Assembly (NCBI GenBank): GCA_021234155.1
Contig: JAJEKV010000010.1
Coordinates: forward strand, 16,188,275 to 16,252,274
Source: Isoetes taiwanensis
Taxonomy: Eukaryota > Streptophyta > Lycopodiopsida > Isoetales > Isoetaceae
Direction of reading: 5' to 3'
DNA length: 64,000 nucleotides
Made by a program: the position numbers and the translations under genes. Position 1 is the first letter of the stretch. Every line of letters begins with the position of its first letter. This document shows, piece by piece, positions 1 to 11,151 of the stretch. A model generated the notes under the pieces. It made no database searches. It saw only the letters and a list, made by a program, of their open reading frames with translations, and had not been told where the DNA came from.

Positions 1-165
1 AGATATAGTTTGTACCTCAGCTGCGGGACCAAAGCCTCAGGCTGCATCTCTGCGTTCCTGAACACCTTCATGCGTCGCCGCTTCCAAATGAGCCACAACA
101 ACCAGGCTTTACACAGATGAAAGACCAGACTCTGAAGCTGGGACCACCTATTAGGGTACACCCCC
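1..165 (-). mobile_element. LINE C-terminal (zf-RVT region) fragment
   Basis: On the minus strand this reads without a stop through residues such as [17 protein letters not shown], the tryptophan-rich helix that follows the zinc-binding region at the C terminus of plant L1-type reverse transcriptase polyproteins. The LINE at 33-41.6 kb has an equivalent stretch (ISLWCIWKHRCGVALG). The reading frame is continuous with the ABCG exon just to its right, so the retroelement piece appears fused onto the transporter fragment at about position 165. The piece is cut by the window edge. Family assignment is by motif only. Confidence 0.5.
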
Positions 166-733
166 AAAAGAACCTCTTGACTACGGAATCTTACATGTGA
201 TATACAGGAATCCTTCTCTTCAGAATCATAACTATGCACCTTATTCCACTCAGGAGCCAAGAATTCATTGACAGCAATAGCAGTTTGCCCATACATTAGT
301 GGTGATAACCAATAACCCGACATCCACCAAGGTCTAATGCTATCTGTTCCAATGAACTGTGTGTATAAAAAAAATGGCAAATTTGTTCCTTACATGCAAC
401 AATTACTACTCGTATAGCTTACCTCTGGCCACAATAAATCCACCCAAAACAAACACGGTCAGCAATGCAAAAGAGCCAAATGTATTTGCAACTACCATAG
501 TTTGGCCCAAGGAAGCAATAGTATGAAAAAGTCCCATGGCTGCTAGATGTGTGCAGATAAGCAGAAAAAACTGTCGGAAGAACCTAAAGGAGAAAAGGAT
601 ATAATTAGGGTAATGAATAATAGATTTAATCATAGAGTCGCTTACCTCTCAGCTTCAGGTGCATAATCTATGACGTAATATGTCAAAATAACCCAGATTG
701 ATGATTCTGAAATGGAGAATGGTACCCGCTCAA
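166..733 (-). pseudogene. ABCG/PDR transporter fragment (three exons)
   Basis: Three minus-strand exons join in frame with GT-AG borders: 646-733, 423-583 and about 166-343. Together they encode the last membrane domain of a pleiotropic-drug-resistance (full-size ABCG) exporter. Recognisable motifs are [57 protein letters not shown] and [10 protein letters not shown]. These proteins are plasma-membrane ATP-driven exporters of about 1,400 residues. Only some 130 residues are present, with no nucleotide-binding domain on either side. After the motif GVYPNRW the frame runs into LINE sequence instead of the final membrane helices. The piece is therefore a fragment, even though the three exons show no internal lesion. 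Confidence 0.8.
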
Positions 734-1164
734 CTATGTAAATAAAGTATAACCACATATCCCAGCTTAAACTCATGAAGCAGAATTTAGGCTATTTGTT
801 GTCTTGATGAAATACAATCAAGCTGCAAAAGAACCTGCTATCTGGTTCTAAGGAGCAGTAGTGAACCAACTTCTTAAAGAGACACATTTAGTTCCTTAGC
901 GCTATTCTTTTGCTTTCATGGACGCTTGTCTCTGTTCTCATGCATCAAAAGAAATGATATAAAAGTTTGATTCATCGATGAAGGTCATTCAAACTATAGC
1001 TTCAAACTATGTTACAATCCCAACCTGATTAACAGGGATGAACTGTCTTGTCCCCTTGTGCCTTCCAACGATGGAGGTAAGGCCGAATGAATAGCCAACC
1101 CCCAACCTGTTACAATCCCAACCTGATTACAGAGGTAAGGCCGAATGGAGCCGGATTACAGAGG

Positions 1165-1487
1165 TTACCTCCTATACCTAGCTTTTCACTGAAACCCCTA
1201 GTTATTTCACCCAATTCATGGAAGGAAAATTTTCTCAAAGTTGACTGTGATAAGCAGGATTCCAGAATGCAATCTTCGGCCTCTGATTCATCTCCTCCTC
1301 TGTTTTTTCGTCTTATATAGACTAATATGGTCAAAACAAAGAAACAGCAAAATGCTGCAACAGAACCAAGTATAAGCCCTAGCATGGAACGGAATGACAT
1401 CTGTTTGGCCGAGGATGGCCTGCATAGCTTGAAGAAAGCAGCATAAGTTTGGTTAGCATAATGAAGGCTGTTTACCTTGTCCACCAC
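1165..1487 (-). pseudogene. receptor-like kinase fragment (TM + juxtamembrane)
   Basis: The minus-strand reading frame has a membrane helix (LGLILGSVAAFCCFFVLTIL) followed by basic residues (VYIRRKNR), then an acidic juxtamembrane stretch and RKFSFHELGEITRGFSEKLG. The last part is the conserved entry into the kinase domain of plant receptor-like kinases (F-S-xx-EL...T-GF...LG-GG-FG). The frame leaves the family just where the glycine-rich loop should begin, and no catalytic kinase sequence follows. It looks like one exon, or a captured fragment, of a lectin- or LRR-type receptor kinase. Which subfamily cannot be told from this piece. Confidence 0.6.
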
Positions 1488-2050
1488 AAAACAAGGGCCA
1501 TGTTGCCTCTTCTATTTTTGCATATTTCTCAAAACGCTGTGTATTTATGGTACCTGTCAAAATGCGCCCTCTTCCCTGCTTAATGTGCCCTCAAACTAGG
1601 GGTCAGGTGGACTAATTTTAGTGACAGCTCATATGCGCAAAGTTGTAAACCAAGTTATGGAATGTAACACCTCACATAAATTCTGATTATAAACGATCCA
1701 AATTCTTAGAACAATTCAATTTTTTCTTTGTCATATTAGGAAAAGTCGTGATTCTAGTTCTTCTAGCTTGCCTAGCTTTGAGCAATTAGCCGATTTGCAT
1801 CTTAGGAGATAATGCATATGCAAGCAAAAATGAGGGATGGATTGAAGATTGAGAGCCCAAGAACTGTGTGGCAGAAGAACAACTAGACTAGAAAATAACA
1901 TCATGGAAGATTTTTGCAAATCCAAATCTCATTACCTGCTCATCATTACTCTCTGCTCATCATTACTCTCTGGGTTTAATACAAAAAATAAATAGAAGTC
2001 TAAAATTTGCACCCCTGAAGTACATTCTACAGTGAATAAGTTAATCAATG
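1488..2050. other. no recognisable gene
   Basis: AT-rich sequence between the kinase fragment and a LINE 3' end. Short open frames here have no family features and I see no repeat of note. Confidence 0.5.
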
Positions 2051-2054
2051 GTCT

Positions 2055-2620
2055 TCTTAAATAGAATAGAATAGAATAGAATATGATTTTATCGTCCACG
2101 GAGACCAACTGGCCTATGGGACCCAAGTACAAAGAGAGAGCAGCAGGCGTATTACTACCAGGATTAAAAAACCCCCGCCCCGAAGGGTTTTCGGGGGAAA
2201 AACCTTAGTAGCAATAAGGATGCTGACATACTGCACAGTTATATACATAATCACAAGTACAGCTGAGGTTAATGTCGGACAGGGGGGCATAACTGAGTCC
2301 GCGTATCCATTACCTCCTGGAGGTACGATCCCAACAAGCCTACAGAGGCCGTGCTCAGTAGCTCATGCAAGGCCTGATGGGGCACAACTAACCGAGCATA
2401 CCGAGCCCGGATATGCTCGTACGCCGGACAGGCCTGGAGGGCGTGACTTTCATCCTCAATGGCGCCCTGTTGACAGCATTGACAGACTCTGTCCTCACGC
2501 GGCTCCCGAATCCATCTCCCTGTCTCAATGCGGAGGTGGTGTGCACCTGTGCGAATGGAAGCAATCACCCTGCGCTTTTTCATGGGTAGATGGGTGCACA
2601 GGTAGTGGTGTGGAGAGTGG
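2055..2620 (-). mobile_element. 5'-truncated non-LTR retrotransposon, 3' end with (AGAAT)n tail
   Basis: Minus-strand frame 2269-2583 encodes a Cys/His segment (RVCQCCQQGAIEDESHAL, ACPAYEHIRARY) that matches in layout the C terminus of the larger LINE at 7.6-10.2 kb (ETEQHTFLECPAYEHIRANY). Downstream on the same strand are a conserved 3' UTR, shared with the copy at 17,625-17,765 (both contain CGAAGGGTTTTCG-type sequence), and a pentanucleotide tail of AGAAT units around 2,055-2,082. Everything upstream of the Cys/His segment is missing, so this is a dead 5'-truncated insertion. Confidence 0.7.
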
Positions 2621-4985
2621 GCTCTAATAGCCGCTTAAGAAAATACATTGTTCTAGTTATTGGTCAACCCACAGTGCGACAAAACTTTTTTGTTTCATAT
2701 GTTATTCAAATGTAGGGTTTCCTTGAATAGTTTAAGTGATCTTCTTATTCATGCAACGTAGATGTGAATTCACATGACTCTCACAGATAGTAATACCCCA
2801 TATACAAAACTGAAGTTATAGATAAGATAAGAAATTTTTACGTCCACAGGAACATGTTTCCAATTCAACATTCGGTGAAAGTTGTTAACACCTATGTGGC
2901 AACATAGGTGTTAACATGTTTCCAATTCAACATTCGGTGAAAGTTGTTAACATCTATGTGGCAAATTTGGATAGATCCAATAGACTATTAAATTTTGATT
3001 GTAAGATCCAATAGACTATTTTTAAAAATTAGGCTATTTTTTCAAATTGGATCCCTAGACCAATAGCACATGCACCCTTGCAAATTGAGTCCCTCGGGAA
3101 ATAGAAATTTGGCTAGAGTTACACGTTATAATTTGCAATCATATTATATTCTGTGTACTCTAGGTGCAAGCTTCTAAGCCACACCTAATATGCCTACTGA
3201 TCCTAGGGTGTTTGGCCCAAATGCTATATAATATTCTAGAAATGCGCAAAAGCATACCATATCATACAAAGACTATGTACACGGTAGTACATGATTCAGC
3301 CACATTATACCCTAAATGGTAAGACCATAGCAAATGCCCATAGACTATACTTCTAGTGATATACTAGCAACTCGATATTTTTGCTTATGCATCACAAATG
3401 CTAGCTTGCAAATACTTCAAATATATAGTCTTTTATGCTTATGGAACTCATAGTCTTCATACAATATTGTTCAAATAAATGGGCAATCATACTTGGAGAA
3501 CTTTTAATCTTTATATAACATGTCTAAGTTTTCTCGCGTAAAATTCTCCTAGTCCAGAAATATCATTCTCCAATCTCAAATTTCTCATGACAAATAATCT
3601 TTGCCCCTCGCTCATCTATTTGATACTTCCTTAACGTGGCACATTAGTTACTAATGTCATTCCTATGTTCCGTTAGGATATGATTAATTTGGTCAACTAC
3701 ATTGGTTAATCTAGCCATAACTATCTATAAACACCTTGGCTAATTCTAAAGGTGACTATTGAAGAGAAGGAGATCATTTTTTATGTCTTTTCTCATTTCC
3801 TCTTTTTGACAATTTGGCTAGTCATAGTAGGATTGAACCTTTTCACAAGTCTTGTAGGGCCAATATGGTGAATGTGAAGAATTGAAGCATATCAACGTGA
3901 TCGAAAATCTATTACAGGTGATTCTACATTGGGTAAATTAGTGATATTATTGATGTTGACTTCCGTTCATTTCATATAACCATCTTGAAAGCAAAGTGGT
4001 TCAAGGTTGTTTATAGAGGCTGAAATCAGACCATGAGATCACATCCTCCGGGTTTCTACGAGATTGATTTTTGGAGAAACAAATGAGCCATTTGTTTACG
4101 CTAAACAAGTGGAATAGGTTTTCTTTTTTGAAAACACCCCGCATGATTCATGCATGTATAACCTCCAGATTGCTGGAATAAACTGATGCCATTCAGAATT
4201 TTGAGATTACAGACCGTGCTCATTTCCAATAGCTTATCCCCCATTTCCAATATGCTTGTGGAAATCTGAAAGCAGCTCTTTGGAGTCACAAATGGTGTCA
4301 TATATCAATGTGACAGTATGGTAGTAGAAAATTACTCCAAGCTGCAACGTTGAAGATGACTTGCACAAGATATTAGCTTAGGCACCAAACAGTGTTGTAG
4401 ATGCTTCATTTAATTCAAGTGATGCTCCATTATTGTTGGCATTTACAAAGCTATTTACATGTACTTATCTTTTTAACATAAGGTAAATTAATGTTGACTT
4501 TTGACTTGACTGTTGGCACGTTGTACTGAACAGACCGTGTGCCTATCACAACTCAAATTAGACGTCAATGTGTGCCCATCTGCAGAGAAAATTATCGTTT
4601 TTGGGCAAAAGTGGACCAGAGCACGAATTTCAATAAGTACATTATCGTTGCCACTTTTTGTGTTTTAATCGCTTCTGCTTTTAGTTGGCTCTAGAGCGGC
4701 TCTTTTACAGACTAGCTTTATGTTGATTGTTTCTATCTCATCAAGTGCATGGAGAAAGCACTTTAATATGAGGATTCAGCCACAACAGTGGATTTTTACT
4801 GAATCTTCCTTAAGCCACTATCTGCTGCAGGAAATCTGAATGCCTCGAATTGCATTTCTGAAGAGAAGGGCTGCTTCATGAGAGGTTCTTGAAGAATTTT
4901 GCAGAGAGGAGAATATTTTTCTTCAGAATTGATCTGACTGGGTCGTTTTTTGCCTTAGATTGAACTTCTAACAACTGATTATTAA
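2621..4985. other. non-coding AT-rich region
   Basis: About 2.4 kb with no convincing gene on either strand. Apart from the tandem repeat and palindrome near 2.9 kb I see only AT-rich unique sequence. A minus-strand open frame at 4,101-4,301 has no family features. Confidence 0.5.
2851..2962. repeat. 62-bp tandem duplication enclosing a 14-bp-stem palindrome
   Basis: A 62-bp unit starting AACATGTTTCCAATTC occurs at 2851 and again at 2913. Between the two sits a perfect inverted repeat at 2884-2915 (GTTAACACCTATGT, loop GGCA, then the reverse complement). The duplication probably arose at this hairpin. Confidence 0.85.
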
Positions 4986-5497
4986 ATGTCTGTGTTTTCT
5001 GGGGTTTGCAGTCTTTCCTTTGGCATTCCAAGTAGATCTGTGAGGGTCCATTGTGATTCAGCGAGATCTTCAGGAGAGTTGATCAAGTTCAGGTGACGTA
5101 AGTCTGCCCTCTACAGTGAACTCTCACTTCAAGTGGGTTGTATATTAGGAGACCTTCAGCTTCTGTGGGGCCTGATCAAAATTTTGCATATGACATTAAA
5201 CTTACCTGCAGCTTTGCAGCTACAATTGTGGCTTTGTTGTGGTCTTTCTCAGGTTGAAGAATCTGGGTTGTGTTCGTGCACACCTGGAGGCCTGAAAATG
5301 AGTCGAGGCCTGAAAATAAGTTTAATTGCAAGTTAAAAGCGTACTGATGATAGCAAAAGACACATTAATAAATGATGCATCTTGTTTCAGGCTTCCAAGA
5401 AGAAACTTGCAGCAAGCAGGTGGACTTGCAGATTATACTATACGAAGGCTGCAGGGAAAGGAGCTAGAAGTGCAGCTGCTATCAGTGCTATGTAGTT
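4986..5497 (+). CDS. possible small plastid-targeted protein gene (predicted exons)
   Basis: An ATG at 4986 opens a 36-residue exon (MSVFSGVCSLSFGIPSRSV, then a Ser/Arg-rich stretch) that ends in a good donor at 5092/5093 (AG^GTGACG). This looks like a chloroplast transit peptide. An exon from 5149 continues in frame (RPSASVGPDQNFAYD) into a possible membrane helix (FAATIVALLWSF). After the acceptor at about 5391 another open stretch (ASKKKLAASRWTCRLYYTK) ends at a TAG near 5497. The phase of the second junction does not fit cleanly, so the gene model may be wrong or the gene broken. I do not recognise the family. Confidence 0.3.
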
Positions 5498-5665
5498 ATC
5501 AGACCATGAAAGGGTGTTTGTTATATGGACATGCCTACTACGTCAGATACGTGTTGATGTGGACATGTAAAACGGTGAATAGTTGATGATATGTGGACGG
5601 ACACGCAATATATTACTATCTAAACATATATAATTATATTATACAATGATGCTATTGGAATATTC

Positions 5666-5944
5666 GTGGGGGCACGCATCCTGGCCGTTCATTTGCATCA
5701 TTCATTTATTCCCATTGGTTGGATGTGGAAAACTCTCACCGATCACTGGGGTTTTGCGGACAAGGCAGATGCTGCACTGATAAGTTTACCAGAAATAGAA
5801 GATATATTGAATGATTCGGTGAGAAATCTCTGCTATACTAGATCTGACCAAGAGGAGACACAACGTTTCATGGTGTCGATCCACTCCAAAGGTCATCGTG
5901 ACCTTTTGGATATAAGATCACCAGGAAGATATTCCATAATCTAA
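5666..5944 (+). other. unrecognised open reading frame
   Basis: A 92-codon frame without a confirmed start (opens with GTG) lies between the possible plastid gene and the copia fragment. Its composition looks mildly protein-like (IGWMWKTLTDHWGFADKAD, then LPEIEDILND), but I recognise no family and see no splice context. It may be an exon or chance. Confidence 0.2.
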
Positions 5945-6164
5945 CACTCTCCCATGATCTAACATCCATGATAATACTTCTAATCTAGACTGAACAAAAG
6001 TACACATGACTCTTAACAATAAGAGGATCCCATTCTTGACTGCATCTTGACCGCTCTTGACCAGCGCGCAATTTTGAATTGCTCATATTATCTTTACTCT
6101 CCCACTTATGAGCAATCTGAAAAATCTTCACATATTCTTGACCTTGAATTCTTCACAAGCAGCT

Positions 6165-6986
6165 TCAAAATAATCTGGAGCTAGCAATATTAGCTTTCTC
6201 CGGCAGCATAGATTGAAGCCTCTTCAATTCAGTACATTCACGAATATAATGACCAGATTTCTGACAGAGAAAACACTTCCTGATTTTCTTCTTTTCGTCG
6301 TCACTCATAGCAGGGCCCCTATATTTCCAATTTGGTTTATCTTTACTTGTATTGGTGAAGAATACTTTTGCAGAAGAAGGACCGGAGTCTTCATCCTTTC
6401 TTTCATTCTTGATTGTTTCAGCTTTTAATAAGGCAGTTACTACTTCATCAAAGGTAATTACATCTTTAGCTTCCAGCATGCTTACAGTATTGTCAAATGA
6501 TGATGGAGTTGGAATACTGGCAAGCAGCACCGATGCAGCTTCACTATCTTCAATCTTAAGTCCAGCTTGGGCTATTTGGTTTCATAATTCCTTAAGAGTA
6601 CTTACATGGGCAGCAACATTTGCGCTTGAATCCATGGTAAAACAAAAGAATTTCTTCCTAAGATAATGCTGGTTTGCATTGTTCTTGCCTTCATAAATGC
6701 CCACCAGTTTCGTCCATGCGTCCTGAGCAGTTGCTTCACCGCTGATGAGATGCATGAGCTCTTTGCTCAAACCAAGAGTGATTGTGGCAAGAGCCCGTGC
6801 ATTCTTATTCTCCCACTTGAGCGCAGCATCATCGTCTTTGGGTTTAGCCTCTGCGCCTTCTGTTACATTCCATAAATCCTTCGCAATTAACTGCATCTTC
6901 ATTATGGTTTTCCAACCATGGAACCCCTCTCCACTGAATTTCTCCACTGCTGGCTGTACATGGTATTCCACGGTAGCCATCTTCAC
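6165..6986 (-). pseudogene. gag: copia Gag polyprotein, one in-frame stop
   Basis: The first part (from 6986) is the copia-type gag domain with KFSGEGFHGWKTIMKMQL and TAQDAWTKLVGIYEGKN. The second part, in the same frame, ends with a CCHC zinc knuckle (CFLCQKSGHYIREC, spacing C-x2-C-x4-H-x4-C) that binds RNA in the capsid. The two parts are separated by a single TGA at 6582-6584 directly after ...STLKEL. The codon position is usually tryptophan in this family, so a one-base change is the likely cause. No indels are needed to read across it. Gag packages the element RNA into cytoplasmic particles. The strand agrees with the primer-binding site. Confidence 0.8.
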
Positions 6987-7223
6987 AAGACGAAGCTTTA
7001 CAAATTCTTCACCAGAACAGATGTTTTACATAAATCTCCCACTTAATTCATGCCAAACAAAATTTTTAATCCCTTCGTCTTCTAACTCTAACAGCGAAGA
7101 AGATGTACGTCTGGCACCAGCAGCAAGCACGAAAAACAAAAAGGCAGCGTTGCTCTATAATTAGGTGCTGGCCCAAATTTGTCTTCAATTTCTTCAACGG
7201 CTCTTCAGCAGATTAGATCACCC

Positions 7224-7235
7224 GCTCTGATACCA
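7224..7235 (-). promoter_or_regulatory. primer-binding site for initiator tRNA-Met
   Basis: The minus strand reads TGGTATCAGAGC, the standard sequence paired with the 3' end of plant initiator methionine tRNA to prime reverse transcription in copia elements. It lies 238 bp upstream of the gag start on the same strand. Confidence 0.85.
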
Positions 7236-7246
7236 TGATAAATTTA

Positions 7247-7323
7247 CCTAGCCAACAATACCAATGTATACCCTATACACATGAAGACTAAAAACATTGA
7301 ACAATGTTGACCAACAACAATGC
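7247..7323. repeat. 77-bp direct repeat, left copy
   Basis: About 72 of 77 bases match the segment at 10220-10296 in the same orientation, without gaps. The two copies bracket the LINE at 7.6-10.2 kb. The left copy lies at or next to the copia LTR. Confidence 0.85.
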
Positions 7324-7639
7324 CCTTCTTTCTACCCATCATTTAAATGAACCATATGCACTAGCATTTTCTTGACTTAACAACCATTTTAAACATTGCA
7401 ATTTCCAACTATTGAATGTGCCTAGAAAATACTCTACATCAATGTACCATAATTTACCATAATTTTTGCCATGAATGTTAGTTAGCCTTTGATTAAGATT
7501 CGCCTTGTGAACTATTGTTGGTCTTTTGCCTTTTGCTAATCTCATTTTAGAAATATTAAGATCATTGAGACAACCTTATTCGCCTTTTAGGTGATTCCAA
7601 ATGAATTCAAACTACAGTGCACACTCTATTCATATATTA

Positions 7640-10165
7640 AAGTGCATTGCCCATTCCAGAACCGAAGCTGAGACTCAGATATAAGCTGGCTGAAAAGTAT
7701 GAACAAATGCTGTCCGAAAGACTTGAGAATGTGTGTTGGGGAGATGCAATTGACCAGCAATCCAAAATGTTCTAGGGGATAATAACAAGTGTTTGGCTAC
7801 TCTAAATTGAGAAACGCACGATGGAGAGATTCTAAATGGTATGATCGGGAATGTTGGGAAGCAAAGAGGGCCTGCAAGATAAAAGCTAATGATTCTGCTG
7901 CGGTAAGTCATTATAAGAGTTTAGTGAGACAGAAAAAGAGAAAGTGGCTTTATCATCATCAGGAAAATTCCCTGACTACCATGGCTACCGATCCTAAAAA
8001 GTTCTGGAATTTGAAAAAGAATCAGACACCAGCTGGTAACGTTAGCAAGACAGACTTATTAAATCTGGTCACATCGCTCTATAATACGACAGATATGGAT
8101 GGTTTTGCTTTGGACGGAGATGCATCTCCTATTTTCACAGATGAAGATGTGCACAAAGCACTAGCTAAGATGGCAAATGGACGAGCATGCGACTCAACTG
8201 GTATGTCTATAGAGCTTTTTAAGTGGGGTGGGCAGCAACTTCATAGCTTGTTAGCAGAATTTTATAATCAAACTCTCATGCAGGGCAAGTTTCCTGAAGA
8301 TTGGTATTTGAACAGAGTTGTTCCTATTCATAAATCTGGATGCAAAGATGATGTAAGAAATTACCGAACAATACGGCAACACATTTGCAAAACTATTCGC
8401 ATCTATGCTGGAAAGCAAGCTATCCTCTTGGGCTGATGAAAATGAGAACATGGCATTTGGACAAGCAGGTTTTAGAAAACAGGGCATTTGGACAAGCAGG
8501 TTTTAGAAATAATCATTCCACACTGGATCATCTTGTTACTCTTAGAGTGTTAGCAGAAGGAGCGAAAGGTTCTGGCAATAAAAGATTTTTGGCATTTATC
8601 GATCTTGCCAAAGCTTTTGATACTGTAAATAGGAAGGATCTCGCTTCTAGGCTTGATATACTTCAAGTACCGGCAGAACTCAAACAAGCTGTAGCATGTC
8701 TATATAATCAGGTTCTTATTGAACTTTCTTTTCCATTCACAGGAACAGATCGAGTTGCTAATACTATTGGTGTCAAGCAAGGATGCCCTTGCTCTCCGAC
8801 GCTTTTTGGTTTATTCATTGATGAGCTAGAAGGTTGGATGACACGATTAGGCGGTGTAGGCGCAAAACTTGGTAAATATGTGATACAGCTCTTGTTGTTT
8901 GTTGATGATATAGTGCTAATATCTAGAACAGCCACTAGTTTACAGCAACATCTAGATGTTTTGCATGCATTTTGTGTAGAGAAGAATATGAAGATAAATG
9001 TCCTGAAATCAAAAGCAATGGTGATTGGTGGGCGAGATCCTGTTGTTTTTCATATAGGAGGTGAACCACTAGAAAGGGTTTCTAGTTATAAATACCTAGG
9101 TATTGATATATCAGATAATTATAAATGGACACTAGCTGCACAAAAACGTGCCTCAGGTGGTTTGCGGGCATTATACAGTATGATTCATTTATGCAGAAGT
9201 AATAATCTTGATCATTGGAGGCTAAGAAAATTACTCTTTGGTGTGCAAGTGAGAGCGATGATTTTATATGGCAGTCCAGTTTGGGGACCAGGTCTCTCTC
9301 GAAAAGGATGGAATGATATTGAACAGGTACAAAAAAGATTTCTAATTGGCGAACTTGGGGTGAAGATCCAAACGCCGTATTGTATGTTATTAGCGGAAGC
9401 AGGTTTGTTGCCTCTTGAAACCGAAGCTCTATGTAGAACCATTACTTATGTAAATCGCGTTCTATCCATGGACTCAACAAGGTTCCCCTTGCAAGCATTG
9501 GAACAATCTAATAGAAAGGGCTGGTATGCTGATGTCGAAAGTGGGCAGCTAGATGGCTTGGTCAAGATATTTGGCCGACTTCATTGAACTTTAAGGAAGT
9601 TCACGAATTTGTGACAAAGAAAGCAATCTGCAAGTTGTGGACATTGGAGGATGGAAAAGATACCAAGAAGCGGTTTTACTTGGCTGATATAAATGATCTA
9701 GATGACTATCAAGAGCAATCTTACCTAATAGCAAACATCAGTCGCAATAATCGCATGGCGATCTCTCATAAGACTGTCATCTCATAATCTATGTATTGAA
9801 ACGGGCAGATGGAATAATACTCCTCGCAATGAAAGATTATGTTTGGGATGCCTTGATATTGTAGTAGAAACTGAGCAGCATACTTTTCTGGAATGCCCAG
9901 CTTATGAGCACATAAGGGCAAACTATGCAGTTACTGCTACCTCATTGAAAGAACTTCTACAACTTCCGGCACATATTCTTAGCTCATATCTGTGTAGTAT
10001 ATGGAAAGAGAGAGATGAGATAATTGCTTTATTCACTCTCATGAATAATTTTGACATTGGTGGCGCTATGGATTAAGTGCTATTATTGTTACTGTCTTAT
10101 ACTTTTTTGCCATAGAGGCCTGGGGGCCTAAATGGCTTGATCAATACATTAAATTAAATTAAATT
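7640..10165 (+). mobile_element. non-LTR retrotransposon with (TTAAA)n tail, 5'-truncated
   Basis: The element starts inside the linker upstream of reverse transcriptase (frame with PKLRLRYKLAEKYEQMLSER around 7,655) and ends in a TTAAA pentanucleotide run at about 10,150-10,165. No endonuclease domain is present, so it is 5'-truncated. The C-terminal Cys/His segment matches the fragment at 2.3-2.6 kb, which defines one family with pentanucleotide 3' tails. Confidence 0.8.
7789..10076 (+). pseudogene. LINE reverse transcriptase ORF, frameshifted
   Basis: Four overlapping frames cover one ancestral ORF. The first (to about 8,400) has the region upstream of the palm (DWYLNRVVPIHKSG, then NYRTI). 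The second (8385-9587) has the catalytic palm: FIDLAKAFDTV, GVKQGCPCSPTLFGLF and FVDDIVLIS (the x-DD motif at about 8,898), then thumb sequence (YKYLGIDIS). The last (to 10076) has the Cys/His tail. A 31-bp tandem duplication (8452-8482 and 8483-8513) causes one frameshift. Other breaks lie near 9,590 and 9,790. The enzyme would copy element RNA at the nicked target, but it cannot be made intact. Confidence 0.85.
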
Positions 10166-10219
10166 AATTAAAGGTCAAAAAATCCTATACCAAACACAAT
10201 AAGGTACAAGTCCATTGCA

Positions 10220-10296
10220 CCTAGCCAATAATACCAATGTAAGCCGTATACACATCAAGACTAAAAACATTGAACAATGTTGACCAACAACAATGC
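10220..10296. repeat. 77-bp direct repeat, right copy
   Basis: Partner of 7247-7323. It lies directly downstream of the LINE tail. It is too long for a target-site duplication, so it more likely reflects a second copy of an LTR-derived piece or a recombination event. Confidence 0.85.
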
Positions 10297-10768
10297 AATT
10301 CTTAAATCTCCGTATTATTGCTCAATGGAATTCAAGCCTTCGCAGGCATACTGGTATGCCCTGACATAACCAAAAAAGACCTTAAGAAGGTTGCCGCCGA
10401 AATTCAAATTACCACGATTAAAATTCCAACGCGAACCCGACTGCCTAGCCTCCTTCCCAACCCTGCAGTTCTGCTAGTTATCTAAATTGTGAGATGGCAT
10501 GGGCATTGTCATTTTGTTACGTCCACAACCTTTTTTTCCACGAGATGGCATTCAATTCCACGAGGCTTTCTACTATGTGACATAAAGCCTTGAACCAATT
10601 TACTACATGCTTTCGCAACATATATAATTGGGAATGTCCGATAGGGACGTCCAGGTGTAAGAAATGTGACATTCCCATAGGGACGTCCAGGTGGTAAGAA
10701 ATGTGAAGCTCTAAAGCTTGACGCATGTTTTTCCTGGACATTTTTTGCAAGAAGAAAAGAAAAAAAAA
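10297..10768. other. non-coding, short tandem duplication
   Basis: No gene seen. Around 10,630-10,708 a segment of about 38 bp (ATAGGGACGTCCAGGTG core) is tandemly duplicated. Confidence 0.5.
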
Positions 10769-11043
10769 ATGATGCTCTGGTTCCTGAGGCCTTCACCGCC
10801 TTCACCGTCGGTCGCCATAGCTAAGGACAACTGCAATGCAAGAAGGATTCGATTACGTCGCAGTTTCGCATGTTCTGGATCGCCGAAGTTCCAACCGGGT
10901 AACGGGCAGACCCGAAGCTCCAATCTGTGTCGCCCTGTGCTTCATGCAAGTCCTCTGAAATATTGCTATCCTACAAGGTGGCCATTTCATCTTGGGCATC
11001 GTAGCATCTGTATGGCAAAAAAAATTGGCGTCCCCATCCGCAA
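10769..11043 (+). other. possible leader exon of the PPR pseudogene
   Basis: A 91-codon frame opens with MMLWFLRPSPPSPSVAIAK and is rich in Ser, Arg and Pro with few acidic residues, as in organelle transit peptides. It ends near a donor-like site (CGCAA^GTGAGC). The phase does not join cleanly to the PPR frame at 11152, so the link is a suggestion from position and composition only. Confidence 0.25.
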
Positions 11044-11151
11044 GTGAGCAACATAATGTAATACACATGTTTGATTGATGAAGAGTGTTTTAGGTGCAGG
11101 ATGAAGCGCTAATAGGCATGGTTAACAGAGGCGCTTACCTCTGTAGAAATT

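Larger units (their letters stand above)
5945..7240 (-). mobile_element. Ty1/copia retrotransposon fragment (PBS + gag)
   Basis: The minus strand carries, in order, a primer-binding site, a 240-bp leader and a gag gene. No protease, integrase or reverse transcriptase follows, and no second LTR is found within the window, so the element is truncated on its pol side. The right boundary of the 5' LTR should lie at about 7,236. The outer LTR end was not located. Confidence 0.7.
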
